A DNA stretch of 64,000 nt from Gossypium raimondii (Eukaryota; Streptophyta; Magnoliopsida; Malvales; Malvaceae), in assembly GCF_025698545.1 (NCBI RefSeq), contig NC_068570.1, positions 58,113,924 to 58,177,923 on the forward strand, in the 5' to 3' direction. Position 1 is the first letter of the stretch, and every line of letters starts with the position of its first letter. The notes under the pieces were generated by a model. It was given only the letters and a program-made list of their open reading frames with translations, was not told the origin of the DNA and searched no databases. Made by a program: the position numbers and the translations under genes. Shown here one piece after another: positions 12,851 through 26,637 of this stretch.

Positions 12851-15800
12851 AAAATATTAAATAATGTTAAGGATTTTAAAATTTTGATTTGCAGTTCTTA
12901 AAAAAAATTAATAAAGAGAGAAAAAAAAAGTGATGGATACCATAACTCCACTTTCTCAACTAAAGCTGAAAGACCCACTGCTTGATGACTGACATCTGAC
13001 AAATTAATTCTAACAAAAAAATGCGACGATATTTTCCTATCATATCACGATATTTCTCAATTCGACAAATTAGTCCGCTCAATATCTCGGAATTGGTGAC
13101 CCGAAACTACACATCTAAATATATTTTTAAATTATAAATAATTATCGAGTCTTATTTCAATCGATATCAATACATAAGAATACAAGTTCGAGTACGTTCA
13201 AGTACAAGAAAGTAAATATTATCGGAAGCTATTATTTATATTAATATTAATAAAATATTTAATTTTATAAAATTCACAATTATAGCACTTGTACAACACG
13301 TTTTCAACCAAAATTTGATGTTTGAACAATATTTTTAGTAAAAGCATAGTGCATAGACACCGACGTATTTAAAGTCTTATCCTTTAAAAATAATATATAT
13401 TTTAATAATTTATGAATATTTTTATATTTGATTTTTATAATTTTTAATAAATATGTCTATTATGTAATATAATATAAGAATGTATTTGCACATTTAAAAA
13501 TTCAAAAAATAAATGTGTATATTTAATTTTGAATTTTTAAATTTTATCTTAATTTTAATTGAATTGATGTGACTGAGAAAAAATAATAAAAAATCATAAA
13601 ATTTCAAGGAAAAAATATAAATGGTAAGGAACAAGTTGCAGTGGTGTTGAATAATGACTAAAATGGTAAGAACAAAATAAAAGATAAGTCTCATCAAACA
13701 ATTAGTGTGAAGTGGGGCAATGAAATAAATAATTAAAAATAAGATAATGTTATGCTTTTATCTTTTAATGCCTTTAATGATGTTATTATGTTATTTAATT
13801 TCGAAACTTTAGGGTTACGACTTTAGTAAATTAGGTCAGAAGAGAAAAAAACAATCCAAGATTACGAATTTAATGAACTTAATTTTATAATAATAGGAAA
13901 GTGTATTTATAGTCGTTCAATTATTGGTAAATTTTTTTTAGTCATGTAAACATGAACAGTTATAAAACGTTAACTTGATTATTCGATTTTTTTTGTCACC
14001 AGATATTAAATAACGTAATAATAATTTTAATCCTCAACATTTATATATCGTGTGGATTTGATATTGTTGATGCATCAGATGGGATGAGTTGTTTAAAGCC
14101 AGAAGCAGAGCAGAAGAATACTCCCTTTAAAGGGTCTTTGGAATTACATTTTAAGGGGGTTTTCAGGTCAAATTTTCGGGAGTCCCGAGTTGGGTTATTA
14201 AAATATAAAATATAAAAATTATTATCATCGTATAACAAGTCTCAATTTGAAAAAAATTGAACCATCAAAAATTATACACTGTGTAAGTTTTTTTTTAGCT
14301 TTTATTAACATCTATAAACACTCGTTTACCAAATCAAAATAGTTTGTCATCTCTTAACCATGAGTTTGGGACTTTGATCTTCGCCCATGAGAATGGACAC
14401 ACATCTCATTGCCAACTGTTTATGTTTTTAAAAAGTATCCGCGACAAGAGAATTAGTTACTATTATCGGTAATAAACACTCATTTTAAGGATATCAAAGC
14501 TTTGTTAGGTCACAATCCCAACCTTTTATTTTTCCGTTGTTTGTTTGGTCGTCCAAATCATGGAAAAGAGCGGAGATTATTTTGCGGGTGTTTCGTCAGA
14601 TTTTAAATTAGATTTGAGTTTATATTAATAAACAAAAATATATATTAATACCAATATCTGGTCTTAATTAGAAAGAAATCTCAATTGAAATTCAACTCAA
14701 CTTAATTATAAAATAATTAAACTTCTTTTATATAATTGTTTTCTTTCCTAAAAAAAACCCCTTACCTCAATTAGTGATAAGAACAATTTTCAATCAAAGC
14801 TTTCGGCATTGGACCTTTAAATTTTCTTCTTTGAAGAAAAATGAGAAAAATTAATTACTGTCATTTCTTCCCGACGTTGACAGCTGAGTTTTATGAAAGT
14901 GCCCTACTCTCACAAGTTAATCATTAAATCTTTAATTTCACATAATTAATTTATAAATATGTATATAAAAGGTGTACGTAATTGTCACACTGTCTTTTAT
15001 GATGTAATTAATGCAAGGTCAGAATAATGTTAGAATAGTACAGCCATGATCGTACTGCAATTTGCTCCCTCGCGCGTGATACAAATACTAACTCAACACC
15101 CCATAAATTGTGTCGATGTAGCGCCATCGATAGGCGGCAGTGACATGTAAAAAAAATTATAATTTTTATTTTTTTAATATTTTTCACGTATTATCATATT
15201 ATTAGTCGGATAATTTAAAAAATATTAAATTGACTTATGGTTTCTAAATTTGTATACCAATTGAGTCTCAAAAAATGTTTAAATATAAAGTAAGTACTAA
15301 TTACCAGATTTAGGTATATTCAGTATATACTAATTACTAAAATTATTTTTAATTAAAACGATTGAACTAATGACTTGATCAATTCAACTATCTTTTCGAT
15401 CTTAAAATATCTATTTTAATACATAAATCACTTTTTAAAAATTAAAATTGATATCAAATTCAATAAATATTTAAAAGTTAACATCTGCTGTAAATTTGAC
15501 TTTTTACTTGAATAACATAAAAAAATTAAATACCAAAATGATATGTCATACCATATTTCAACCATTTTTGGTATTTCAACTGTATTTATGAGGGTCGTAT
15601 TTTAGGATTTTTTAATTGCGGCACTATCTATGAGAGAGACATCACTAATAAAATAATATTTTTAAAAAAGTAAAAAAATAATTTTAGAAAAAAAAATGAT
15701 AGTGGTATCAATGGCGACACCACCGCTGCTAACATGCCATTTTGATATTTAATTTTGTTTTACAACCATAAAATTTGGTGTGAATAATAATTAAAAATCT

Positions 15801-18020
15801 TATTTTCTGAAAAAAGAAAAATCTAAATGTGAATCCGTATTATCAGACAAGTTTTTTGACAGACTGATGACCGACTGGTCGGACCCCACTTAGCTGATTC
15901 AAAATCCACACACCACCAATTTGTCGGAGCCTCCGTGACTCGTGATTTCACTCTCCTTAAAAGCGCGTCCGCTTTAGAATCTTCTCCTTTTCTTTGTTTC
16001 TTTCATTTTTAATTATTGTCTGGGTTTCTACCCACTTATGCATAACTTTTTATATTAAACATATTAATTAATGTTAATTTTAAAAAATATCAAAGTTTTA
16101 TTATAAAAATATAATAAATTAATTTTTCATTATTTAAAAATATGACAAAATTTTCTCACTCTACCGCGTCAGATAATAAATTTATTATTTTTAATAATTT
16201 AAAAAATATTTATTAATAGATGACTATTTTCTACTTTCTGTAGAGTTTATTTTTTATTTTACCTTTTTTCGCCCACCATCACACGTGTCCGTTTTTTGGA
16301 AGCTAAAAACATCCTTGACCTTGACTTATTGACAATTTGAAAAAAAGAAAAAAAAATTGAATTTTAGCAATTATTTTTTGTAGTGGATCTCAATAATTCC
16401 TGTGCTTTCAACATGTGGCCATCAATTATTTTATTATTATTATTTGGTACATTACAAACAACCTATTAAATATATGTTAGATTGTGGTTAGTAGGTATAA
16501 CCAGTTTTAAAAATTGTCACGTGTCTCTCTTTTAAAAAAAATATTTTAATATATTTTATAATATATTTGTTAATTTCTTGATACTATTTGTGGAGTTTAA
16601 AAACTTTATTTACAGTGTATTAAATATTATTCCTAAAATTAATTAGGTTTCAAGTTCAAAACCTATAATAACTTTTATCGATTTTATATAAAATATAAAG
16701 TGATAAAATGGCCTCATAAATATATAATTTATTTTGTAAAAGGAAAGATTTATATTATTATTTTTCTATAAAAACAAATTTAAAAAATATAATACATCAA
16801 ATATACTAAAACTCCTAACAAATTGAAAATAACATTGAGATAGGTGCAACCTAACAATCAAATACCTCTAAAATAATAACAAAATTAACAATAAAACAAG
16901 AGTTATATAATATTTAAACAATAACAACACCAAAATAATAACAAAACAACAAAAAAAAAATAGCAGTTTTGTTTTTCAAATTTAAGCCGAGTTAAACTCG
17001 ATTCAAAAAAAACTTACCCGAAATTTGATCCATTTAAAAAACATATTTAATTTTTTTTAAATCTATTTTTCGGGCCAGCTTCGTAGTACAACTAAGACCG
17101 TTGGGGACAATTCTTAACTCTACTATACATTTTGAATGGATAAAATTATTGAATAAAAAAAGGGACATGACATAAAAAAATTAAAATTTATATAACACAA
17201 AAATATCACTTTACGCTATGTCTTGTATGAATTTTTAGTGCTTTTCGAATTAATCTAGTTTTATCTAATTTTTCATCTGTTGTGTATTGTGATATTTAAA
17301 ATTTACGTTACAATTAATCGAATATATATTTATTTTTATATTTATTATATAATTATAATTATATTTTATTAAGAAAATAAAATTTAGAGTATTTTGACTT
17401 TATCGACTCATGCATGTCTTTTTCTTTTTTAATCTTTTGGTTGCACACAACTTTTACGCATTCAAAGGAAAAGTTTTTTTTTCCCCTTTATGAGAATAAC
17501 TTTTAAAATGTTAGTGCTTCTTTGCTTTTACGACATCTATTAAAATGAATTTTTAAATAAATAAATAAATAAATTTAAATTTATTAATGTAATTACGATT
17601 TTAGCATGTTAGAACTTACATTAGAATCAATCACGCTATTGACTTTTTCACACCAACCTAAAACGTCTTCGTCAACACACCAAAACCTATTATTTAATAT
17701 TAAAATATAATTATTCATAATTAATCGAGTCTTAACTCGATCGATATGGATATTATTATGTGATTTCGAGTGCGTTGAAAGACGAGATTAAAAAATTATT
17801 TTTATTGAATTTAAAATATATTTTGCAATAAATGCTGATAATATAAAATTATTTTTATTTTTTTAAAGAACAATATAAAATTATTAAAATGTAGATACAT
17901 GTATTAATCATGTTGGTTTTTTTTTTTAATTTTTTAATTTTAAATTATCGGTTTTAGATCCATTCAATGAATTAATTATTTGCTTTGCTTTCTCTTTCCT
18001 TCAAAAATATATCACGATAA
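12851..18020. other. AT-rich intergenic DNA with SINE and R1 scraps
   Basis: There is no convincing gene. Truncated SINE family 1 heads are recognisable near 13150-13225 and 17717-17790 (box-B-like 'gatttcgagtgcgttg'), and an inverted copy of repeat R1 lies at 16805-17095. Two short segments (15110-15150 and 15690-15750) share wording about 'gccatcgataggcggc'-like and 'ggtatcaatggcgacacca' and may be another dispersed repeat. The rest is low-complexity A/T. Confidence 0.5.
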
Positions 18021-18469
18021 ATTCACCCTTTCACATGATAAAAACAATGGCATGTTCCGTAATATTGAACAAAATCCAGGGTCAAACTTTTTCGAGAAAA
18101 GCCTGTCGTTTCTTTCGTAGATCTGAGAATAGTAAAAGATCGCTTTCCAAGCAAAATTTCCCTACTCCTCACATTGATCTCAACCTCTATTTCCAACCGA
18201 CTGATCAAAATATAAAAAAATCAAATCTCAAATCGACGATCGACAATGAAAATGGAATACACTTTGTTACACGTGATTATTCCTTGAAGTAGGATAGCTG
18301 TCAGCTAGAGATTCCACACTGATAAACTCGACAGGGTTTAGCCGGCTTAATAGGGGCTATCATTTCCTGTACTTATTAATAAGTAGGATTACGTATCATA
18401 ATAAGTTCTCTTTTTTAATAAGCTGTTTTTGATAAGCAAACATACTTATCATCTTCTTTATCCGTCTCC

Positions 18470-19030
18470 TCTTTCCTATAAAAATCACCATTTCTGTAAG
18501 GTTTTAGGTTGGGTTTTATATAAAAAGGAATTTAAATAATTTTTTCCTAGAGAGAGAAAGAGAATCTCTGGCTACCTTGGGGTTATTTTTTTATAAATAT
18601 TTTTCTTATTTTTGGAGAGAAAAAAAGTGTTTTTTTTATATGTAAAAATCTCTGGAAAGAGGAAGCTTCTTCTTTCTTGTATGAAAATCGATCTCAGACG
18701 GTAAGCTTCTAACGAATATTTCCTGTTTTTGTGTTTAAGAATCTCTTTCTTTACGATATGTAGGTTTTTTTTTTGGTATTTTGCTTTATTTTTATGGTAT
18801 AAAGTTGTTTTTCCCCTTCTTTGATCCAAAAAAAACCCCTAATTTTACTTTGTTTTTCTTCCTCATTTGAAGATGGTTGAACGATCTTTTTGGGGTTCTT
18901 TATTTGGATTTTAAGGTATTTTGAGCTGATTTTTTTTAAAAAAATTTCCTGGGAATATTCTTGCAGATCTAGTGTTTTTATTTGGTGATTTTTATTTCAT
19001 CGTTGGGAACTGAAGTTGGAGGTGGATACG
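18470..19030 (+). promoter_or_regulatory. TPL core promoter, 5' leader and leader intron
   Basis: Two TATA-like boxes precede the gene: 'ctataaaaat' near 18475 and 'ttatataaaaagg' at about 18515-18527. An AG-rich leader ('agagagagaaagagaatctc') follows. A good donor ('gacg' then 'gtaagc', intron start 18701) pairs with an acceptor ('cttgcag', intron end 18966), implying a leader intron of 266 bp. The start codon at 19031 then lies 64 bases into the second exon. An intron in the 5' leader is my inference; the splice signals are seen directly. Confidence 0.6.
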
Positions 19031-22000
19031 ATGTCTTCTCTCAGTAGAGAGCTTGTGTTCTTGATCTTACAGTTTCTAGATGAGGAAAAGTTTAAAGAGA
19101 CTGTTCACAAGTAAGGTTTTTTTTTTTTTTTGAAAATTAAATGGCATTTGATTTTAATTAGCATTTTGCTGTTAACTGATAAAATTTAAAATGTGATTAT
19201 TACTTTGAATTTAAATAGGCTTGAACAGGAATCTGGGTTTTTCTTTAATATGAAATATTTTGAGGATGAGGTACATAATGGAAATTGGGATGAAGTTGAG
19301 AAATACTTGTCTGGTTTCACCAAGGTTGATGATAATCGGTATTCGATGAAAATCTTTTTCGAGATTAGAAAGCAGAAGTACCTTGAAGCATTGGATAAGT
19401 AAGCTTTTTTGCATACTTTCGATTTTTCTATTCGTATTTGTTAATCATCGGAAGTTTGTGAAAATTTCTGAATGTTCGAATATTATTTAGGCATGACCGG
19501 TCGAAAGCTGTGGAGATATTAGTAAAGGATTTGAAAGTTTTTGCTACATTCAATGAGGAACTTTTCAAGGAAATCACTCAGCTTTTGACATTGGAGAATT
19601 TCAGGTATGTTGCTTGTGTTTAATTTGTTTGAGTCTTGATCGAGAATGGGTAATTGTGAAAGTAATGAAGAATGTATAACTTTTGTAACAGAGAGAATGA
19701 ACAGTTGTCAAAGTATGGGGATACAAAATCAGCTAGAGCAATCATGTTAGTTGAACTCAAGAAGCTTATTGAAGCAAATCCTTTATTCCGTGACAAGTTG
19801 CAGTTCCCTAACCTTAAAAATTCGAGGTTACGCACCCTCATTAATCAAAGGTAATTTTTTTCTTCTATTTTTGGTTCTCTATCATCGATGTATTAGCTGC
19901 TTTGAAGAGATAGGAGTGAGATGGGTGGCATGTTTTAGTTTCCGATGAACATTTTATTTATGCAATGAACTCGCAAGCAGGCATGGTATTATTCCCGAGT
20001 TCTTACTGGCACCGATGTGTTTCTAGTTGTGGCTTTAAGGGAAAACTGATTTCTTGTGTAATCACAGTTTGAATTGGCAACATCAACTTTGTAAAAACCC
20101 AAGGCCAAATCCGGATATTAAAACTCTCTTTGTGGACCACTCATGTGGACAGCCAAATGGTGCACGAGCACCGTCTCCTGCAAACAATCCACTTCTTGGA
20201 TCCTTGCCAAAAGCTGGAGGTTTTCCTCCTCTAGGGGCTCATGGGGTGGGTATCGAGCTTTACTATTACTATCCTAAAATCTGTTTCATTATCCTTAACA
20301 TTCTCGGTTGATGTCTTCAGCCTTTTCAACCTACACCTGCACAAGTTCCAGCACCCCTTGCTGGTTGGATGTCAAATCCTTCTACTGTAACTCATCCTGC
20401 TGTTTCTGGTGGAGCTATTGGTCTTGGTGCTTCAATACCCGGTAGTTTTTTCTTTTTTGATTTTTTCTTCTGTAATCACTTCTTCTCTATGTTTCATTTT
20501 TAGCTTAATGCTGGCCTCCGCTCATTTTCCTTTTAACTTTATGCATGTTCCGTTATATCTTATAGCTGCATTGAAGCATCCGAGGACCCCTCCAACTAAT
20601 CCATCAGTAGACTACCCATCTGGAGACTCTGATCATGTTTCCAAAAGGACAAGGCCCATGGGGATATCTGATGAGGTACTCCGGTTTTACTTTAATTGAC
20701 TTATTTGATATGGACTCTGGGTGTGATTGTGTTTCTTTCTGCCTAATGTTACTCAAGTGATCTTTGCTCACTTTGTGCAGGTAAATCTTCCTGTCAATGT
20801 GATGCCAGTACCGTTTCAGGGCCATGGTCACAGTCAGGCTTTCAGTGCACCTGATGATCTGCCAAGGGCTGTTGCAAGAATGCTGAACCAGGGTTCATCT
20901 CCTATGAGCATGGATTTCCATCCTGTTCAACAAACTCTACTTCTAGGTATGCTATACTCCGGCCTTATTTTATTATAGTTGCACTTGGTTCTCTGTTGTT
21001 GGCCAGCTGTTGATTATACCTTTGCATATTCTGAATACAACAAACCAGTTGGTACCAATGTTGGGGACATAGCATTGTGGGAAGCTGGCTCTCGAGAGCG
21101 GCTGGTTTCTAGAAACTTTAAAGTTTGGGATCTTACTGCTTGTTCCATGCCCCTTCAGGTTAGTGCCACCGCCACCTGTTGTTTAGCGTACTCGTTAGCT
21201 CCATTTTTATTTAGAAATATTATAAACAGCACTTATCTACCTAAATCCAGGCTGCTCTAGTCAAAGATCCTGCTGTCTCTGTAAACCGTGTAATTTGGAG
21301 CCCTGATGGTTCTTTATTTGGTGAGTAGAAACCAGTAGAGATATGCGTATGTATATAGAAGTTAAGTGGGAACATTGATTGACATGTTTTACCTGTTCGG
21401 AAAACAGGAGTTGCTTACTCAAGGCACATTGTGCAAATATATTCTTATCATGGTGGTGATGAGGTTCGGCAGCATCTCGAGGTATATATTATGCCCGGTT
21501 CCGTTGGATTTTTTTTTCTAATCCTCTTGCTGAGTTTTTGCCTGACTGAAATCATAATGAAATTTCCGGTCTAGATTGATGCGCATGTTGGGGGTGTAAA
21601 TGATATTGCATTCTCTCATCCAAATAAGCTACTTTGTGTAATAACGTGCGGTGATGACAAGACAATTAAGGTTGGTTTTATCATTGCACATGATTGGTTA
21701 TTATTATTGAAGAAAAAAAGTGCTTGCCATTGCTAATTTCTTTGTGTAATTTTAGGTGTGGGATGCTTCTAATGGTACAAAGCAGTATACCTTTGAAGGT
21801 CACGAGGCTTCTGTTTATTCTGTCTGCCCTCACTATAAAGAAAACATTCAGGTAAGGATACTGCTTTATCAGTTTAGGTGTCTTACGTTCTTTACTGTAC
21901 TATGGCCCTATGTTGCTTGGAGTTGGGCGTGAGTGTAGTCAGGGAAGGTATGTATACAACATGAGTACGGTTAGAGCAACATAGCTATGGCCTAGGAGCA

Positions 22001-25000
22001 TGTGCTTGTGTTCATTCTTCTTCCTGATGTGCTTCCTTTTGACTTTTTCCGCCTCAGTTTATCTTTTCAACAGCCATCGATGGAAAGATAAAGGCATGGT
22101 TATATGATAATATGGGATCAAGGGTTGACTATGAAGCTCCTGGTCGTTGGTGCACGACCATGGCCTACAGTGCTGATGGTACAAGGTTAGTTTGCTTGCA
22201 CTATAACTCATGTATCTTGCAGTAATTGTCGAAAAATATCAGGATAAAGGAAGTTTTGCCTTTTATGGGCCTTTTTTGAATTGATGGCTGGTATTGTAGG
22301 CTCTTTTCCTGTGGCACCAGTAAAGATGGGGAGTCATTTATCGTTGAATGGAATGAAAGTGAAGGAGCTGTGAAGCGAACCTATCAAGGGTTCCGCAAAC
22401 GTTCTTTAGGTGTTGTGCAATTTGACACAACTAAGAACAAGTATTTGGCTGCTGGTGACGATTTCTCTATCAAATTCTGGGATATGGACAATATTCAACC
22501 TTTGACCAGTTTCGATGCGGATGGAGGACTTCCAGTAAGTTCATTATGTTAAGTCTTGTGCTATTTTAATGATGGTAGCTGCTTACGTTGTCTATCCTAA
22601 TTCCTAGGCGAGTCCACGCATCCGCTTTAACAAGGATGGCTCCCTCTTGGCTGTTTCCACCAATGATAACGGGATTAAGATTTTGGCAAATTCAGATGGT
22701 ATGCGATTGTTGCGCACTTTGGAGAATCTTTCTTATGATTCCTTGAGAACAGCTGAAGCCCCAAAGGTAGTATTATTATTTCATTTAAATTTTTTAGTTG
22801 CATTAGAATTTGCAATTACTGGTTTCATATGTTTGTCAAATTTTCTCTTACATTCTGTGTCCTTTTTTCAGCCTACAATAAATCCAATCTCAGCTGCAGC
22901 AGCAGCAGCAGCCGCAGCCGCTACTAGTGCTGGGCTTGCAGATAGAAGTGTTGCTATTGCTGGAATGGTCCGTCTGATAGAACGTTCACTTTTGCCCCTG
23001 CAGTTCAATACTGTTTTATTGTTATAGTTGTGTCATTGTTTCTCCGTTTAGTAGTGGAGCTTGAATGCATGACTTATATGGTTTGTGTGCTATGTCTTTT
23101 TCAGAATGGAGATGCTCGGAGTTTAGGGGATGTGAAACCCCGAATAACAGAAGAACCCAGTGATAAATCAAAGATTTGGAAGCTCTCTGAAATCAATGAA
23201 CCATCTCAGTGTCGATCCTTGAGGCTTCCTGAAAACTTGAGGGTGACCAAGGTACAGAAAATTTCTCATACTTCTACAATTCTAGGATTTTCTATATGCT
23301 GGTAGGCTTACTATTTGATGATGTTTTGCCAATAATCTCTTTTATTCATTCCCTATCTTATCAGCTTTCTCTGTGATCATTGCAGATATCAAGGTTAATC
23401 TTCACAAATTCAGGTAATGCTATATTGGCATTAGCATCAAATGCTATTCACTTGCTTTGGAAGTGGCAGCGTAGTGATCGTAACTCAAATGGCAAGGTAA
23501 CCTTTTCCATAATAAAAGTATACTTCGAAATGACTTGTTCCAAAATATTATATCGTTGCTTGCATTATGTAGGCAACTGCCAGTGTAGCACCTCAGTTGT
23601 GGCAACCATCAAGTGGCATTCTTATGACCAATGATGTTGCTGATACAAATCCCGAAGAGGCTGTACCGTGTTTTGCTTTGTCGAAGAATGATTCTTATGT
23701 AATGTCAGCATCTGGAGGAAAGATTTCCTTGTTTAATATGATGACGTTTAAGGTAACTCATTAATTCTGAAATGAACTTTCTTTTTTCGATTTTTACGTC
23801 CCATTTTTACTGTCTCCACACCATTTGTCGATAATTTGGATATTTAGACATTGATGTTTCTGCGGACACTTACAGACAATGGCTACTTTCATGCCACCAC
23901 CACCAGCAGCGACTTTCCTTGCATTCCACCCACAAGATAATAATATTATTGCTATAGGCATGGACGACTCAACAATTCAGATATATAATGTCCGTGTGGA
24001 TGAGGTATGATTACATCTTGTGGAGAATCATTTATGCAACTCGTGTTTTAAGTAGCACTCATTTATTTACCGTTTTCATCATCCAGGTGAAGAGTAAACT
24101 TAAAGGTCACTCCAAAAGAATAACTGGCCTTGCCTTCTCGCATGTACTGAGTGTGCTCGTCTCATCAGGAGCCGATTCTCAGGTATTCTGAGCCTTGTCT
24201 AATGCTGCAAATAGTTTGCAAAACGAAAAACTTAATTGCTTTCAGTTGATTGATCATTTTACCATTTTTTTCTCCAGCTTTGTGTGTGGAACACCGATGG
24301 ATGGGAAAAGCAGAAGGCTAGATTCCTGCAGGTTCCAGCGGGGAGGACACCAACAGCACTGTCAGACACACGTGTACAATTCCATCAAGACCAGATACAT
24401 TTTCTTGTTGTACATGAGACTCAGCTTGCCATATATGAAACAACGAAGCTAGACTGCATGAAACAGGTAAGTTTATCTTGTTTGATTTGTTACGAAACAA
24501 CAACATTATCTTTACCATGTTCTAATGTTAGTTTTCTCTTGTTTAGTGGGTCCCACGTGATTCTTCTGCTCCTATAACGCATGCAACGTTCTCATGTGAT
24601 AGCCAACTGGTATATGCCAGCTTTCTCGATGCATCTGTTTGTGTATTTACTGCTGCAAACCTCAGATTACGTTGTCGTATAAACCCTTCTGCTTATCTTC
24701 CAACTAACATCAGGTATTTTGCCAGATCTTTTTGACTCGAGGTATCAATTCGTAGTTGGAAGAGGATTATGCATTCTAATTGCTATCTCTATTCTTTTTC
24801 CCTCTTACGTCACAGTTCCAATGTTCACCCACTTGTAATCGCTGCACATCCATCTGAGCCAAACGAATTTGCATTGGGACTCTCAGATGGTGGCGTTCAT
24901 GTCTTTGAGCCCCTTGAATCCGAAAACAAATGGGGTGTGCCTCCACCCGTTGAAAACGGTTCAGCCAGCAGTATGACAGCAACACCTTCAGTTGGAGCTC

Positions 25001-25026
25001 CAGGATCAGAACAAGCCCAGAGATGA
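19031..25026 (+). CDS. TPL: TOPLESS-family transcriptional co-repressor (TPL/TPR1 type)
   Basis: Nuclear Groucho/Tup1-type co-repressor. In Arabidopsis it binds EAR motifs (LxLxL) of Aux/IAA, JAZ-adaptor and other repressors and recruits histone deacetylation. Spliced from 25 exons: 19031-19110, 19219-19398, 19491-19604, 19692-19850, 20068-20245, 20321-20441, 20566-20675, 20781-20946, 21049-21158, 21251-21320, 21408-21481, 21575-21670, 21756-21851, 22058-22185, 22300-22534, 22608-22766, 22872-22967, 23105-23251, 23386-23496, 23573-23752, 23876-24004, 24087-24182, 24278-24466, 24547-24713, 24816-25026. The total is 3,402 nt (1,133 aa), close to Arabidopsis TPL. Order: LisH/CTLH tetramerisation and EAR-binding domain from MSSLSRELVFLILQFLDEEK to about residue 210; proline-rich linker (FPPLGAHGPFQP, KHPRTPP) to about 340; two WD40 propellers with VWD and GDDKTIKVWD repeats to the end. 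A run of about ten alanines lies near residue 700. The frame is intact. TPL and TPR1 are Arabidopsis paralogues, so the name is to the subclade. Confidence 0.97.
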
Positions 25027-25953
25027 TAAAATGGTTGACAAAAGCACAAATTCTTTTATATGATTGGCTTGCGTGCCCCTCCCTAATTTAGGTATGCTTT
25101 CCCAGAGTCAGTCCATTTTGAATTATAACTCAATTTGGGTTAGAACAGCAAGATAAAACCCATTTCGTTTCTCGACTTGCTCGACCGAAAGGCAGCAGGT
25201 GTCCGGTTGATATAAAATTTGAATTCAAGTTATATTTTCTGGCTTGTTATTTTTAACCAATCTTTGTTCCTGCTAAAATTTTTGCAGCTTGACAATGAAA
25301 GATGATGCCAAGATGTAGATTTTTAACATATTTTGTGAGATACAATGTCTCTAAGGTAAATGGCATAGTAGTGTTTTCTTATGCCCTTTTTTTGAAGGGA
25401 AAAATTATGTTTAAAAGGAGGAATGATTTTCTGTTCTATTGTAGTTGTTTATCTTCATATATTACCCCCCCCCCCTTTTTTTTTCTCATAAATCAGAATG
25501 TTCTTTTTATGTATCAGATTTACATTTTCTTCTTTCAGAAACCTTTTCTTCTTTCTCTGTCATCAACTTTAACTGATGGACATATATACTTGTATCTTTA
25601 AATAATCCTATGATGGTGTTTACATAGCATATGGAGCAAGAGCCAAAAACCAAGCAATGTTCATCAAGTCTAATTAGAACCTACAAGGAGTGAATTGCAA
25701 ATTGTGCAAGTAATTCAAGCACATCAATGTCAATGAAAGGATTAAATTTTATTATTTTTAGAATTTGATACATCAAACATATCATATGAATCTGAATGGT
25801 ATCATGTCAATGTATAGATTATTTATTAAAAAAATTAATTGCTAAAATCAAAATCCAACTCTCATTTGAACAAAAAGAGTAAAATGGGTACAAAACAGCA
25901 GAAATTCTCAAAATTTATGATTAAAAACGACATATTTTACAAGAATGCATAAT
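25027..25953. other. TPL 3' region and intergenic spacer to TTM3
   Basis: The TPL and TTM3 genes converge here. TPL 3' UTR probably extends for a few hundred bases. A (C)11(T)9 run at 25465-25484 is notable low-complexity sequence. No additional gene is seen. Poly(A) signals are not distinctive ('aaataat' near 25597 on the plus strand). Confidence 0.5.
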
Positions 25954-26637
25954 TTATTTTGAGGGCAACTTCCCAGACATAAAAACACCAAACTTATTAA
26001 TATCAGAGTAAACAAAATCAATCCCATTTTCCATCAAAAGCCCTTCAATCAATTCCTTATCACGTTCAGGCTCTTTACTTTCACATTCAATCTCATAACA
26101 CACACCAAAATCATACACGGTTTCATCAACTTCCAATTTCAATCCTTTCCAATCATAAACCCCTCTCACATTCTTAAACCCTCCTAAACAAATCAACTCA
26201 TCAACCCCAAATTCACCTTTTAGCTTTTCCATTATCTGGGATTTGTTTGATAAGCCCAACAACCCATTCGGGTCAGTCAAAAAAGACCGAGCCAATGATG
26301 GGTCGATGGGTTCTTCATGTTCTTCGACTCGACTAATGCCTTGAGTGAGTTCAGGCTTGGATTTGAATGAAAGGACGGCGTAAGAGTCGAGGTTGTAGAA
26401 ACGGAGGCGGAAGGCGGCGTTCGAGACGGCGAGGGTGGTAGTTGGGGTGTCGAAGAATATGTTTTCTTGGATTAAAGTGGTGGTGTGGAATGGGGAAAGG
26501 AGATTTGAGAGCTTTTGGTGGGATTGGGAATTGGGGAGACGAAGCTTTACTTCAACTTCCATTTGGGTGGGGATTTTAGTGAAATGGGGTGGCTTTGATT
26601 TGATTAATTTTGTTGTTGGGAACAACCTTTTCAACAT
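25954..26637 (-). CDS. TTM3: Triphosphate tunnel metalloenzyme 3-type protein (CYTH domain)
   Basis: Single-exon CYTH-fold enzyme; Arabidopsis TTM3 hydrolyses inorganic tripolyphosphate. The diagnostic ExExK motif is seen as MEVEVKLRL at residues 26-34. Further family hallmarks are FFDTP, LRLRF-like FRLRF, GISRVEEHEE, VRGVYDW, KLEVDET, YEIECE and the C-terminal KFGVFMSGKLP. These supply the alternating acidic and basic tunnel residues. The longest frame gives 227 aa, but the family start aligns with Met26 (codon at 26560-26562). The 25-residue extension is basic and could be a transit-like peptide or simply leader. An upstream ORF overlaps the first ATG, which favours Met26. It converges with TPL and is followed upstream by repeat R2, not by a CDC26 gene. 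Confidence 0.9.
   Translation of the reverse strand: MLKRLFPTTKLIKSKPPHFTKIPTQMEVEVKLRLPNSQSHQKLSNLLSPFHTTTLIQENIFFDTPTTTLAVSNAAFRLRFYNLDSYAVLSFKSKPELTQGISRVEEHEEPIDPSLARSFLTDPNGLLGLSNKSQIMEKLKGEFGVDELICLGGFKNVRGVYDWKGLKLEVDETVYDFGVCYEIECESKEPERDKELIEGLLMENGIDFVYSDINKFGVFMSGKLPSK

Noticed and set aside
14041-14238. 65-codon minus-strand frame
   Set aside because: Isolated, no domain and no neighbouring exons; composition is intergenic.
18035-18292. An 85-codon plus-strand frame upstream of TPL
   Set aside because: No recognisable domain, no promoter context of its own, composition like the surrounding DNA, and an overlapping minus-strand frame of similar length. Likely chance.
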